64,000 nucleotides of DNA from Parvibaculum sp. (GCF_030651915.1 NZ_JAUSBV010000008.1:310001-374000); one strand, 5' to 3'; numbered from the stretch's first letter, positions 1 to 9,303 are shown. A program made the numbers and translations. Notes: generated by a model not told the origin, from the sequence alone.

Positions 1-71
1 GTGCGCTGACCGTCGCGCTCTATCTGGCCGCAATCTGGATTGCGGCCACCTTCTTCGGCGTGAAACTTTGA
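1..71 (+). CDS. C-terminal end of a membrane protein (partial)
   Basis: An open frame enters from the left edge and stops at TGA 69-71. The visible residues, [20 protein letters not shown] plus KL, form one hydrophobic transmembrane helix at the extreme C-terminus. The protein cannot be identified from this fragment. It is co-directional with fumC, 85 bp downstream. Confidence 0.5.
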   Translation, partial: ALTVALYLAAIWIAATFFGVKL

Positions 72-156
72 GAGCGCTGTCCCGCGCCTTGGCGCTGCCC
101 GCCCCCGCGTGCTAAACCGGCGCCCATCGAAATTCCTGCCTGCTGGAGCACGCCCG

Positions 157-1557
157 ATGGCCAATACCCCCAAAACCCGCACCGAAACCGACACATTCGG
201 ACCCATCGAGGTCGCGGCCGACCGCTATTGGGGCGCGCAGGCCCAGCGCAGCCTCGGCAATTTCAAGATCGGCTGGGAAAAGCAGCCCCTGCCCGTGGTC
301 CGTGCCCTTGGCATCGTCAAGCGCGCCGCCGCCGAAACCAATATGGAACTCGGCAACCTCGATCCCGCCATCGGCAAGGCCGTGGTGCAGGCCGCGCAGG
401 AAGTGATTGAGGGCAAGCTCGACGATCACTTCCCCCTCGTCGTCTGGCAGACCGGCTCCGGCACCCAGTCCAACATGAACGCCAACGAAGTGATCTCGAA
501 CCGCGCCATCGAAATCATGGGCGGCGAGATGGGCTCGAAAAAGCCGGTCCATCCCAACGACCACGTCAACATGAGTCAGTCGTCGAACGACACTTATCCG
601 ACGGCCATGCATGTCGCCTGCGCGGAGGAAATCCACCACCGCCTGCTCCCGGCGCTGCAGAAGCTGCGCAATGCCTTGAACGACAAGGCTCAGGCCTGGA
701 ACCACATCGTCAAGATCGGCCGCACCCACACCCAGGATGCGACGCCGCTGACGCTCGGCCAGGAATTTTCCGGCTACACCGCACAGGTCGAAAACGGCAT
801 CGCCCGCATCGAGCAGACACTGCCGAAGCTGATGGAACTGGCCCAGGGCGGCACCGCTGTCGGTACCGGCCTCAACGCCCCCATCGGCTTTGCCGAAAAT
901 GTCGCCGACAAGATCGCCGCCATCACACGTCTGCCGTTCAAGACCGCGCCCAACAAGTTCGAGGCGTTGGCCGCCCATGACGCGATGGTCTTCAGCCATG
1001 GCGCGATCAACACGGTCGCCGCTTCGCTCTTCAAGATCGCCAACGACATTCGCTTGCTCGGCTCCGGCCCGCGTTCGGGCCTTGGCGAACTGGCGCTGCC
1101 TGAAAATGAGCCCGGCTCCTCGATCATGCCGGGCAAGGTCAATCCGACCCAGTGCGAAGCGCTGACGCAGGTCTGCGTGCAGATTTTCGGCAATCATTCA
1201 GCGCTGACTTTCGCCGGTTCGCAGGGCCATTTCGAACTGAACGTCTACAACCCCGTCATGGCCTACAATTTCCTGCAATCCGTGCGCCTGATGGCCGATG
1301 CCGCCGTGAGCTTCACCGACAATTGCGTCGTGGGCATCGAGCCCCGCGAAGACAACATCAAGGCGGCGCTCGAACGCTCGCTGATGCTGGTCACCGCGCT
1401 CGCCCCGAAGATCGGCTACGACAACGCCGCGAAGATCGCCAAGACCGCGCACAAGAACGGCACCACCTTGCGCGAGGAAGCGGTTGGGGGCGGCTATGTG
1501 ACCGAAGCGGAATTCGACGCCATCGTGCGCCCTGAAAAAATGATCGGCCCGGAATAA
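157..1557 (+). CDS. fumC: Class II fumarate hydratase
   Basis: Interconverts fumarate and L-malate in the TCA cycle; cytosolic homotetramer without an iron-sulfur cluster. The product is 466 residues, the normal FumC length. It carries the superfamily signature [10 protein letters not shown] at residues 320-329 and the substrate-site segments [13 protein letters not shown] and SSNDTYPT. I chose ATG 157 because it follows a GGAG ribosome-binding site and gives the usual FumC N-terminus ([11 protein letters not shown]); an upstream start at 109 would add 16 unconserved residues. The next gene follows after 17 bp and probably shares the transcript. Confidence 0.97.
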   Translation: MANTPKTRTETDTFGPIEVAADRYWGAQAQRSLGNFKIGWEKQPLPVVRALGIVKRAAAETNMELGNLDPAIGKAVVQAAQEVIEGKLDDHFPLVVWQTGSGTQSNMNANEVISNRAIEIMGGEMGSKKPVHPNDHVNMSQSSNDTYPTAMHVACAEEIHHRLLPALQKLRNALNDKAQAWNHIVKIGRTHTQDATPLTLGQEFSGYTAQVENGIARIEQTLPKLMELAQGGTAVGTGLNAPIGFAENVADKIAAITRLPFKTAPNKFEALAAHDAMVFSHGAINTVAASLFKIANDIRLLGSGPRSGLGELALPENEPGSSIMPGKVNPTQCEALTQVCVQIFGNHSALTFAGSQGHFELNVYNPVMAYNFLQSVRLMADAAVSFTDNCVVGIEPREDNIKAALERSLMLVTALAPKIGYDNAAKIAKTAHKNGTTLREEAVGGGYVTEAEFDAIVRPEKMIGPE

Positions 1558-1574
1558 ACGACATCGAACGCATC

Positions 1575-1811
1575 ATGACCGACGAGATCAAACGCTCCGT
1601 CACCATCGCCGGTCACCGCACCAGCATCTCGCTGGAGCGGCCCTTCTGGGACTTGCTGAAGGAACTGGCCTGCTCGGAAAAGACCTCGGTCAACGATCTG
1701 GTGCGCCGGATCGACGCCGAACGCGGTGGCAAGGGCACGCTCTCGGCCGCCGTCCGCCTCTATGTGCTGGAAGGCATGCGCAGACGCAGCGACGGCAGCT
1801 GCACAACCTGA
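1575..1811 (+). CDS. Ribbon-helix-helix domain protein
   Basis: A 78-residue protein matching the small alphaproteobacterial ribbon-helix-helix proteins (RHH_4 type). Residues 5-20 (IKRSVTIAGHRTSISLE) form the DNA-contacting beta strand, followed by two helices. Such proteins are presumed DNA-binding regulators, and no target is visible here. Genes of this family are often found beside fumC and DUF4169 genes in alphaproteobacteria, as in this window. The stop codon directly abuts the stop of the convergent AsmA gene, leaving no intergenic space. Confidence 0.8.
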   Translation: MTDEIKRSVTIAGHRTSISLERPFWDLLKELACSEKTSVNDLVRRIDAERGGKGTLSAAVRLYVLEGMRRRSDGSCTT

Positions 1812-4800
1812 TTACTGCGTGAAAGCCGGGCGCGTCGGCGGTGGCGGCGGCGGAGCGGTGCGCGTTTCCGCAGGCATGCCCATCAGTTCGCGCAATTCGC
1901 GGCTCGCCCCACCGGCTTCTTCCAGACTCTCAGCCAGCAGCCGCGCCGCGACGAATGCTTGCAATTCGAGCGTCTGCGTCTTTGTGTCGATCGTGCCGCC
2001 GCGTCCTGTTGCAACGATCGAGAACGCCGGCGCGCCTTCGGGCTTTTCAGGCACAATCGTCAATTCGGCATCGGCCGCAAGCCGCGGCAGATCGTAAAGT
2101 GCCAGCAGTTTCGCAGTGCCGCCATTAAGCGTCACGGTGTCATCGGCAAGGCGCAATACGCCATCCTCGATGCTGAAACCACCGTCGAACCCGCGCACCG
2201 CGGTCTCGCCGCTTTGCAGCGTGTCGCTGACAAGCGCTGGAAAATCGTCGATGTCCTGCAGCGTTTCAAGCGCTTCGCCGAAGCCGGCGACATCAAGCGG
2301 CGCGAACGCCATACCGGCAACATCGATCGTTCCTGCACCGCTCGCCGACGATACGAGCGCCAGCCAGCTGCGTCCCTGTGCCTGAAACTGTGCGCTGAGG
2401 TTGACCCGGCCCTTGCCAGGACCCGCACCGAAGGTCTCGCGGAAAACACGCCCGAGTTCGGCCTCCTCAATCAGCGCCGTCAAGCCGATACCGGGCGCGC
2501 CCTGCCCGCCCTCGATCCGCGCCCCGAGTGAAACCCGCCCGCCGGCAAATTGCCCGATGAAGGGCGACGCCGAAAGAACGCCATGCGACAGCGACAGGTT
2601 CGTCGTCACATCGCCAAAGGCAAGCGAACCGAACCGGACCGTCCCGGCCTTGAGCTCGACCTCCCCGTCCAGCGCGCCCAGCATCGACCAGTCGAGCGCG
2701 GCCGCCGGCCAGATCTCGTCGTCGGCGCTGGCGAGCGAGGTCAGCTCAAGCGCATTGGCCTCCAGCCGGCCTGTCAGCGAAGGCAACTTGTCCCCATCCG
2801 GCGCGCGCCAGGTCGTACTGCCTGAGAGCCGGAAATTGCCGGCGACACTCTCCATATTCGAAAGCGCAAGACTATGTTTGTCCCAGACAACCGCTGAAGA
2901 AAAAACGAAACCCGGCCCGGAAGCCTGCTTGCCGATCCAGCTCGACAAGGGTTCGGGCGCGCCGAATGCGGCAAAGACCGAAAGCACGCCCGGCGCTGCA
3001 ATGTCGGCTCTTCCCTGGAAGCGCAAGGCTTCGAATGGATCGGTGGCGCGACCTCGCGCCGTCAAGGTCATGCTGCCGATATTGGCCCGGAAGCTGACCT
3101 GATAGGGCTTGTCGGGCACACTTTCGAGCTGCAGCGCGATCGACCCCGGTGCCGTCACACTGTCGCGCGGATCGAGCCCCAGTTGCTGCAGAAGAACGCG
3201 GCCCTCGTCATTGGCCGCATTGGCGACGATGTCGAGGCTCTCGACGCCGGTGCCGTCGCCATGGCGCCGCTTCAACACCGCATCGACACGGCTGCCGCGC
3301 ACGGTACCCTTGAGCGTCAACGTGTCGACACGCAACTCGCTGTCGGTGGCCTCGCCCGACACGCCGGTCACATCGATCGACACCGGTCCGCTCGCATCGG
3401 GCACCGAGAAGCCAAAGAGCGCCAGCAAGCCGCCAAAGCGCTCACCCTCGATATGGCTGACGAAATTGCCTTTCACATCGTCACGCCGCCCGCTCGTGAC
3501 ACCGGTCAATTGCCCGGAGAAGGAAAACCTAGCGCCCGCGACATCTTCGGCCTCGAAACGCTGAACATCGAGCATGCCGTCGATCAATGTCGCTTCGGCA
3601 TCGAGGCCGCGAATATTTTCCTCCCAGAGGCGCAGGCGTTCGGCACGAAGACGCAGCCCGATATCATGCGACGCCAGAAACGCCTGCGGTTCGCGGTCGC
3701 GGAACCACAATGCGCGCATTGGATCGACATCGAAATCTGTCGCGCGGAGATCGGCATCAATACGCGGACGACCGTCGGCCAGCCGGTAGCCGATGCTGCC
3801 GAGAAGCGTGGGCGCGGCGAGATCGCGCGCATAACCGGCCTGCAGACCCGAAATATCGAGCGCATCCGGACCCAACCGCAAGCGCGCGCGGGCCGAAAAG
3901 GGTGTGCCGGCGCGTGGCGCGCTGCGCGCGGTCGAATCGGCCTCGTCGTGGCTTGCCGCAAGCCATTGTGTCAGCGCCGCAAGGTTGCCGCTGCGCATAT
4001 CGAAGCGACCGTCGAAAACCGGAACATCCTCGCGACGAGCCAGTTGACCGATCAGCGAAACCTCGGTTTGACCGCCAAGTTCGCCGCGGGCCGTTTCGAC
4101 ATCCAGAACGCCGTCCGCCAGCGCCAGTGTCAGCTCTGCATTCCGCACGATCGCGTTTTGCAGGGCAAGTGTCGCGACCGAGACCTGCACACTGCCATCG
4201 ATCCAGCCCGGAAGCGGCACGGCGAGGAGATGGGCAAGCGGAACGCCGCTTTCCATGGCGTCGGGAAGCAACCGGCTGAGCAGAGGCCCGGCGGTGAAAT
4301 TCTCGGATGTCAGTTCGAGCGAGAATACAGGGCGCCCTTCCCAGCGGGCCTGAGCCGCGCCGTTGAGCGTCGTCCCACCCGCGGCGAGGACGAGATTGCG
4401 GAATGTTGCCGATTGTGCGGTCGCGACAAGTCCGCTGTCGATACGAACCGGCACGGCCTCGCCATTCGCACCGACCTCCATACGGCCGTTGCCGTCGAGC
4501 CGCGCCGCTGCCGAAAACTCCGTCGCAACACCCGAAAACAGGAACCGGACCGGCCGGTCCCGAAGCTGCAAATCCGCCGTGACCTGAAATGCCTTGCGGC
4601 CGGCAAAGTCGCCAAGGCCAAGCCTCATGGTCAGCGGGACGCCGTCGACAACAGCCTCGATCTCGGCACGCAGCGGACCGACAAGTGACGTCGCAATCAC
4701 CTCACCGCCAACCTGTGTCGCGCGCCAGCTCCGCCCGTTTGCACGATTCTCGTAGACGACAATACCGTTCTCGAATTGCGCCCTTTCGAGACTGATCGAC

Positions 4801-5249
4801 GCCAGCGAGAACATACCGTCCGCCATCACAGCATCCGGCAGTTCGAAAGCGGCCCAGTTTGTTGTGCCGTCCGGCAGAACTTCGAGATTGATCTGCGGGC
4901 GAACGATACGGACGCTGGTGATCTTGATGTCGCCGGCGATCAGCGGCGTCAGCGCCACCACGGCGTCGATCTCGTCGAACGTCGCCATATGCGCAGACAG
5001 GGCCGCGCTGCTTGTATTGACGATCTTCACCTTGCCGAGCGTCATGTGCGGCGCAGGCAGGATTCGCAGACGTATGTCGCCATCGATGCGAACCGGCGCG
5101 CCGATCGCGTTCGAAGCCTGCTCTTCGATTTCGCCGCGGAACTTGTTCCAGTCGATCAGGTTCGGTCCGACCAGAGCGGCAAACAAAAGCGCGACGAAGA
5201 GTCCCGCAATATAGGTCAGGATCGAATTCAAGCCTGTCTCCAGCCGCAC
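1812..5249 (-). CDS. AsmA family protein
   Basis: A 1145-residue envelope protein. One N-terminal transmembrane helix (about residues 8-28, ILTYIAGLFVALLFAALVG) anchors it in the inner membrane and the rest should be periplasmic. The N-terminal block NLIDWNKFRGEIEEQASNAI and the repeated beta-strand segments fit AsmA; the C-terminal third resembles the AsmA_2 region. AsmA-like proteins are bridge-type lipid transport proteins that affect outer-membrane lipid homeostasis, so that role is inferred. The start is GTG 5249, directly before the membrane anchor. No linked transport genes are adjacent. Confidence 0.85.
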   Translation of the reverse strand: MRLETGLNSILTYIAGLFVALLFAALVGPNLIDWNKFRGEIEEQASNAIGAPVRIDGDIRLRILPAPHMTLGKVKIVNTSSAALSAHMATFDEIDAVVALTPLIAGDIKITSVRIVRPQINLEVLPDGTTNWAAFELPDAVMADGMFSLASISLERAQFENGIVVYENRANGRSWRATQVGGEVIATSLVGPLRAEIEAVVDGVPLTMRLGLGDFAGRKAFQVTADLQLRDRPVRFLFSGVATEFSAAARLDGNGRMEVGANGEAVPVRIDSGLVATAQSATFRNLVLAAGGTTLNGAAQARWEGRPVFSLELTSENFTAGPLLSRLLPDAMESGVPLAHLLAVPLPGWIDGSVQVSVATLALQNAIVRNAELTLALADGVLDVETARGELGGQTEVSLIGQLARREDVPVFDGRFDMRSGNLAALTQWLAASHDEADSTARSAPRAGTPFSARARLRLGPDALDISGLQAGYARDLAAPTLLGSIGYRLADGRPRIDADLRATDFDVDPMRALWFRDREPQAFLASHDIGLRLRAERLRLWEENIRGLDAEATLIDGMLDVQRFEAEDVAGARFSFSGQLTGVTSGRRDDVKGNFVSHIEGERFGGLLALFGFSVPDASGPVSIDVTGVSGEATDSELRVDTLTLKGTVRGSRVDAVLKRRHGDGTGVESLDIVANAANDEGRVLLQQLGLDPRDSVTAPGSIALQLESVPDKPYQVSFRANIGSMTLTARGRATDPFEALRFQGRADIAAPGVLSVFAAFGAPEPLSSWIGKQASGPGFVFSSAVVWDKHSLALSNMESVAGNFRLSGSTTWRAPDGDKLPSLTGRLEANALELTSLASADDEIWPAAALDWSMLGALDGEVELKAGTVRFGSLAFGDVTTNLSLSHGVLSASPFIGQFAGGRVSLGARIEGGQGAPGIGLTALIEEAELGRVFRETFGAGPGKGRVNLSAQFQAQGRSWLALVSSASGAGTIDVAGMAFAPLDVAGFGEALETLQDIDDFPALVSDTLQSGETAVRGFDGGFSIEDGVLRLADDTVTLNGGTAKLLALYDLPRLAADAELTIVPEKPEGAPAFSIVATGRGGTIDTKTQTLELQAFVAARLLAESLEEAGGASRELRELMGMPAETRTAPPPPPPTRPAFTQ

Positions 5250-5363
5250 CCGGCGCGCGAACGCAGCGTTGCCCTCGACGGTTTTATGCCGACCGCCTTT
5301 AGCCTAAGCTCATGGGATGAGCGGCAGCCAGACCGCCAGATGCGGTCGTATTGCGGGCAAACT

Positions 5364-5600
5364 ATGGACTCGAACGACGAAAATATAGTCAAAATCGCCA
5401 CCTTCCGGAAAATGGCGCGCGATGCGGAAAAGCGCGCGGCAAAAGCCGAAAAGGAAAAGCGCGCGACGGCAAACCGTACACGCTTCGGACGCAGCGGCGC
5501 CGAAAAGAAGCGCGACAAGCTGGAGCGGACGCGCGCCGAGCGAAAACTCGACGGCGCCCGGCGGGACACGCCGCCGGACGATCCGACGGCGTCCGAGTGA
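5364..5600 (+). CDS. DUF4169 family small basic protein
   Basis: A 78-residue, highly charged (Lys/Arg/Glu/Ala) protein, probably one long helix. The segment FRKMARDAEKRAAKAEKEKR followed by NRTRFGRSGAEK is characteristic of DUF4169. Its function is unknown. The gene is divergent from the AsmA gene across 114 bp, and in other alphaproteobacteria DUF4169 genes also cluster with fumC and the RHH protein. I chose ATG 5364; a much longer reading frame begins at 4776 but lies antisense inside the AsmA gene. Confidence 0.75.
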   Translation: MDSNDENIVKIATFRKMARDAEKRAAKAEKEKRATANRTRFGRSGAEKKRDKLERTRAERKLDGARRDTPPDDPTASE

Positions 5601-5680
5601 ACGTCGCTGGGACCGCAGTCGCCAACCTCAATAGAAAGCATAATAGTTTCATGGGGTTAGGAAAGGCGCTCAACGCGGCG

Positions 5681-5709
5681 TTGACAACATGCGGTGCATA
5701 AATTAATAA
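5681..5709 (+). promoter_or_regulatory. Predicted sigma-70 promoter of the TetR/ABC operon
   Basis: TTGACA at 5681-5686, a 17-bp spacer, then TAATAA at 5704-5709. This is close to the housekeeping consensus and 44 bp upstream of the TetR start. The -10 hexamer lies inside the palindromic operator, so bound repressor should block RNA polymerase. Confidence 0.75.
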
Positions 5710-5732
5710 CTGACTGGTCAGTTATTAATTTA
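5699..5732. promoter_or_regulatory. 34-bp palindromic TetR operator
   Basis: A perfect inverted repeat with two 16-bp arms (TAAATTAATAACTGAC and its complement) and a 2-nt TG centre. The core ACTGACTGGTCAGT resembles operators of TetR/AcrR regulators of efflux genes. It overlaps the -10 element and lies 20 bp before the TetR start, so negative autoregulation of the whole operon is inferred. Confidence 0.8.
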
Positions 5733-5752
5733 CATGAGTTGAGAGCGCCCGC

Positions 5753-6382
5753 ATGCCGACCGCTAATCCGAAGCGCCAGCGCCGCAAACAAGCACGGCCC
5801 GCCGAAATCATGGCGGCGGCGCTGACGCTCTTCTCCGAAAGAGGCTTCGCCGCGACGCGGCTCGACGATGTGGCGGAAGCCGCCGGGGTCAGCAAGGCGA
5901 CGATCTATCTCTACTTCGAAAACAAGGAACAGCTCTTCACCGCCCTCGTCCGCGAACTCGCCACGCCGCGCTTCGACGAGATCGAAATGCTCATCGACAC
6001 ATATGAAGGTTCAAGCGCCGAACTGCTCGGTTTCGTGATCGCCCGCCTCGGCGAAGCCGCGACGACGACACGCATCCCCGCGCTCGCCCGCATCGTGCTA
6101 GCCGAGAGCGGAAATTTTCCCGAGATCCGCGACTATTACCGCGACCACATCGTGCAGCGCGGCCTTCGCAATTTCGCCCGCATCGTCGAGCGCGGTATCG
6201 CTCGCGGTGAGTTTCATGCCTGCGACCCGAGAACGGCCGCACAAAGCATCATCTTCCCGATCATCATGAATACGCTGGCACGCGAGACATTCGGCGACAT
6301 TGAACCACTTAACCCGGCGGCATTTTTTCCGGCTCATGCAGCGTTCGTCATGCGCGGCCTCGCCGCGGACAGGGAGGCGTAA
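5753..6382 (+). CDS. TetR/AcrR family transcriptional regulator
   Basis: A 209-residue repressor. The N-terminal helix-turn-helix is clear: AEIMAAALTLFSERGFAATR (about 17-36), then the recognition helix region SKATIYLYFENKEQLF. The C-terminal ligand-binding domain is all-helical with no identifiable ligand specificity. It is the first gene of a four-gene export operon and is followed one base later by the adaptor gene. The palindrome at 5699-5732 is the obvious operator. By analogy with efflux regulators it probably responds to a toxic compound exported by the downstream transporter. Confidence 0.9.
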   Translation: MPTANPKRQRRKQARPAEIMAAALTLFSERGFAATRLDDVAEAAGVSKATIYLYFENKEQLFTALVRELATPRFDEIEMLIDTYEGSSAELLGFVIARLGEAATTTRIPALARIVLAESGNFPEIRDYYRDHIVQRGLRNFARIVERGIARGEFHACDPRTAAQSIIFPIIMNTLARETFGDIEPLNPAAFFPAHAAFVMRGLAADREA

Positions 6383-6383
6383 G

Positions 6384-7211
6384 ATGCAGCGCCTCCATTC
6401 CCTCCTGTTCGCGAGCGTGGCCGCGCTCCTCCTTGCCGGATGCAACGACGCGCCCGATGGCACATATCAGGGCTATGCCGAGGGCGAATATGTGCGCGTC
6501 GGCCCGGTCGACGGCGGCACGATCGACGAGATCGCCGTCGCGCGCGGCGACCGCGTCGAAAAAGGCGCCCTGCTCTTCCGTCTCGACCTGACGGCTGAAA
6601 CCGCCGCCGCCGCACAGGCCGCCGCGCAACTCGCCGAAACGAAAACGGCGCTCGACGACGCCCAGCGCGAATTGAAACGCATGGAAGCGCTTCGCGCCGG
6701 CGGCAATGTGGCTCAAGCGATCCTCGACACATCGCGCGCGCAGCGCGACCGCGCCGGATCGCGAATGCTCGCCGCCGCCGCCGCGCACGATCAGGCGAAA
6801 TGGCGCCTCGCACGCCGCGAAGGTCACGCCCCGACGGCGGCCATCGTGCAAGATGTGTTGTTCCGGCCGGGCGAGTTCGCCGCCGCGAGCCAGCCCGTCG
6901 TGTCGCTGCTCCCACCGGAGAACATCAAGGTGCGCTTTTTCGTGCCCGAAGCGGATCTCGGCCGCGTCCGCATCGGAAGCCGCGTGATTTTTTCCTGCAG
7001 CGGCTGCCCCGCCACGCTCGACGGCACGGTTCGCTTCATCTCGACACAGGCCGAATTCACGCCGCCCGTCATCTACAGCGACCAGTCGAAGGAAAAGCTC
7101 GTCTATATGGTCGAGGCCGTGCCGAATGCAACGCCCGAGGCTCTGCATCCGGGTCAACCGGTGACGGTGAGCTTGCCGCTTGCGGCGGACGCCAGCGGAG
7201 AAGCGTCATGA
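6384..7211 (+). CDS. HlyD-family periplasmic adaptor lipoprotein
   Basis: A 275-residue membrane-fusion protein. The signal peptide ends in a lipobox LAGC with Cys20, so it is expected to be lipid-anchored at the inner membrane. The biotinyl-lipoyl-like half (GGTIDEIAVARGDRVEKGALLF), an Ala-rich coiled coil (about 70-140) and a beta-barrel domain follow in the normal order. It should connect the ABC pump encoded downstream to an outer-membrane channel. Start ATG 6384 directly follows the TetR stop; the longer frame from 6300 lies within TetR. Its stop overlaps the ATPase start (ATGA). Confidence 0.9.
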   Translation: MQRLHSLLFASVAALLLAGCNDAPDGTYQGYAEGEYVRVGPVDGGTIDEIAVARGDRVEKGALLFRLDLTAETAAAAQAAAQLAETKTALDDAQRELKRMEALRAGGNVAQAILDTSRAQRDRAGSRMLAAAAAHDQAKWRLARREGHAPTAAIVQDVLFRPGEFAAASQPVVSLLPPENIKVRFFVPEADLGRVRIGSRVIFSCSGCPATLDGTVRFISTQAEFTPPVIYSDQSKEKLVYMVEAVPNATPEALHPGQPVTVSLPLAADASGEAS

Positions 7212-7981
7212 CGGCGCCGCTCGCCATCGACGTCCGCGGCCTGACGAAGAGTTTCGGCGGCACGAAGGTGGTCGACGGCTTCGACATGCAGGTGGCACGG
7301 GGCGATATCTATGGCTTTCTCGGACCGAACGGCAGCGGCAAGACGACGACGATCCGTCTGCTTTGCGGATTGCTGACGCCCGACAGCGGCGCAGGCACTT
7401 GCCTTGGCTACGACGTCTTGAGCGAGAGCGAGAAAATCAAGCGCGAGGTCGGCTACATGACGCAACGCTTCAGCCTCTACGAGGATCTGTCGATCCGCGA
7501 GAACCTCGAATTCGTCGCCTCGATCTATGGTATTCGAAGAGCGCGGCGGACGGTCGGCGAGACGCTCGAAAAACTCAACCTTGCAGACCGCGCGCATCAA
7601 CTCGCGGGCACACTCTCGGGCGGATGGAAGCAACGCCTCGCGCTCGCCGCCGCAATCATGCACAAGCCGAAACTGCTGCTGCTCGACGAACCGACGGCCG
7701 GCGTCGATCCGAAAGCGCGGCGCGAATTCTGGAATGAGATTCACGACCTCGCCGCCGAAGGTCTGACCGTCCTGGTCAGCACGCATTACATGGACGAGGC
7801 CGAACGCTGCCACAAGATATGTTACCTCGCCTATGGCAAGCTGCTGGCGCGCGGCACGGTGGAAGAGGTGATCGAGCAGTCGGGCCTGTGCAAGTTGAAG
7901 GCCGCGCCGACGCTTGAAGACGTCTTCGTGCATCTGATGCGCGATGTCACCGACAACTTCGCGATCAAGAAGGCGGGGTGA
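7208..7981 (+). CDS. ABC transporter ATP-binding protein
   Basis: A 257-residue nucleotide-binding subunit. Walker A GPNGSGKT is at residues 39-46, the signature is LSGGWKQRLALA, and Walker B LLLLDEPTAGVD is followed by the switch histidine in STHYMDEA. It belongs to the DrrA/YbhF-like group that pairs with ABC-2 permeases. E. coli YbhF has two fused ATPase modules; here there is one, so the transporter would use two copies. The ATGA overlap with the adaptor gene implies translational coupling, and the permease starts 4 bp after its stop. Confidence 0.95.
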   Translation: MTAPLAIDVRGLTKSFGGTKVVDGFDMQVARGDIYGFLGPNGSGKTTTIRLLCGLLTPDSGAGTCLGYDVLSESEKIKREVGYMTQRFSLYEDLSIRENLEFVASIYGIRRARRTVGETLEKLNLADRAHQLAGTLSGGWKQRLALAAAIMHKPKLLLLDEPTAGVDPKARREFWNEIHDLAAEGLTVLVSTHYMDEAERCHKICYLAYGKLLARGTVEEVIEQSGLCKLKAAPTLEDVFVHLMRDVTDNFAIKKAG

Positions 7982-7985
7982 CGCG

Positions 7986-9122
7986 ATGGCCGGCGGCTTC
8001 TCGTTCAGGCGTCTCGGCGCGATGATCCGCAAGGAATTCATCCAGATGCGGCGCGACCGCCTGACCTTTGCCATGATGCTCGGCGTACCGGTGATGCAAT
8101 TGGTACTGTTTGGCTATGCGATCAACGCCGACCCGCGCCATCTGGCAACAGCGCTTTTCGCGCAGGACCACTCGGCCTTCACGCGCAGCCTTGTCGCGGG
8201 AATTGAAAACTCGACCTATTTCGATGTCGTTGCCAAGCCCGAAACGGCGGCCGAAGCAGACAGGTTGCTGCGCAACGGCACCGTTCAATTCGCGATCGAA
8301 ATTCCACCGAACTTCACCCGCGATCTCGAGCGCGGCGCGCGACCGCAGATATTGCTGGATGCCGATGCCACCGATCCTTCGGCCACAGGCCATGCCGTGA
8401 CCGGCCTTCAACTTCTTGCTGCAACGGTATTCGACCGCGATCTTGCCGGTCCGCTGACGCAACTGAAGCAGGGTCCGCCACCCGTCGGTCTCGTCATTCA
8501 CCGCCGCTACAATGCCGAAGGCCGCTCGCAGATCAATATTGTGCCGGGACTTCTCGGTGTGATCCTGACCATGACGATGATCATCTTCACCGCGCTGGCA
8601 ATGACGCGCGAAGTCGAGCGCGGCACGATGGAAAACCTGCTGACGATGCCGGTGCGGCCGCTCGAAGTGATGGTCGGAAAGATCCTGCCCTATATCGCCG
8701 TCGGCTATATCCAGACCGCCGTCATTCTGGCCGCCGCCTACTGGCTGTTCAGCGTACCGATGACCGGCAATCTCTGGCTTCTCTCGGCTGTGCTGCTTGT
8801 TTTTGTCGCCGCCAACCTCGCCGTCGGATTTACTTTCTCGACGCTGGCGCGCAATCAGTTGCAGGCCGTGCAGATGACGATCTTCTTTTTCCTGCCGTCG
8901 ATCCTTTTGTCGGGTTTCATGTTTCCGTTTCGCGGCATGCCCGGATGGGCGCAATGGATCGGCGAGGTGCTGCCGATCACGCATTTCCTGCGCATCGTGC
9001 GCGGTATCTTGCTGAAGGGGAACGGTTTCGAGGAGATCATGCTCGACTTCGCGGCGATGACGGCGTTCCTGCTTGCGGTCTCGCTGGTAGCGCTCAATCG
9101 CTATCGGCAGACGCTCGATTGA
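7986..9122 (+). CDS. ABC-2 type transporter permease
   Basis: A 378-residue membrane subunit resembling YbhS/YbhR. One N-terminal helix (about 23-43) is followed by a large extracytoplasmic domain and a C-terminal block of five hydrophobic helices from about residue 180. The conserved ABC-2 segment EVERGTMENLLTMPVRPLEV is present. It forms the membrane channel for the ATPase encoded just upstream. Only one permease and no outer-membrane factor are encoded here, so a homodimeric permease and a TolC-type partner from elsewhere are inferred. Substrate unknown; multidrug or cationic compound export is likely. Confidence 0.93.
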   Translation: MAGGFSFRRLGAMIRKEFIQMRRDRLTFAMMLGVPVMQLVLFGYAINADPRHLATALFAQDHSAFTRSLVAGIENSTYFDVVAKPETAAEADRLLRNGTVQFAIEIPPNFTRDLERGARPQILLDADATDPSATGHAVTGLQLLAATVFDRDLAGPLTQLKQGPPPVGLVIHRRYNAEGRSQINIVPGLLGVILTMTMIIFTALAMTREVERGTMENLLTMPVRPLEVMVGKILPYIAVGYIQTAVILAAAYWLFSVPMTGNLWLLSAVLLVFVAANLAVGFTFSTLARNQLQAVQMTIFFFLPSILLSGFMFPFRGMPGWAQWIGEVLPITHFLRIVRGILLKGNGFEEIMLDFAAMTAFLLAVSLVALNRYRQTLD

Positions 9123-9139
9123 GGCTGTTTACCCCCCCT

Positions 9140-9167
9140 CTGTCACAAAACTGTCAAAAAACTGTCA
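9140..9167 (+). promoter_or_regulatory. Pho-box-like triple CTGTCA array, copy A
   Basis: Three CTGTCA units begin at 9140, 9151 and 9162, exactly 11 bp apart, preceded by a seven-C tract. CTGTCA-N5-CTGTCA is the geometry of a PhoB box. No coding sequence is apparent directly downstream on the plus strand; the nearest gene is CsbD in the opposite orientation. See copies at 45453 and 63080. Confidence 0.55.
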
Positions 9168-9185
9168 CAAAAGCCTGACGAGAAA

Positions 9186-9252
9186 ACTTGTCCCCGGGTT
9201 TATGCCCGGGTTTATCCCCGCTTCGGTGACAAATGAAAAAAACTTATCCCCG
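9186..9252 (+). repeat. TTGTCCCC/TTATCCCC motif cluster
   Basis: ACTTGTCCCCG at 9186-9196, TTTATCCCCG at 9211-9220 and ACTTATCCCCG at 9242-9252, plus an 11-bp direct repeat CCCGGGTTTAT at 9193 and 9205. The same motif type follows the Pho-box-like array at 63080. The motifs resemble degenerate DnaA boxes (TTATCCACA) but none matches the consensus. Confidence 0.5.
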
Positions 9253-9303
9253 CCGCCGCCGCGAACGCCCAAACCGAATCGAACCGACGTTCTGAAACGG
9301 AGC

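Noticed and set aside
9131-9180. Reading the CTGTCA array as a CRISPR-like or transcription terminator structure
   Set aside because: The units are 6 bp with 11-bp period and no spacers of CRISPR size, and they are direct repeats, so they do not form a hairpin.
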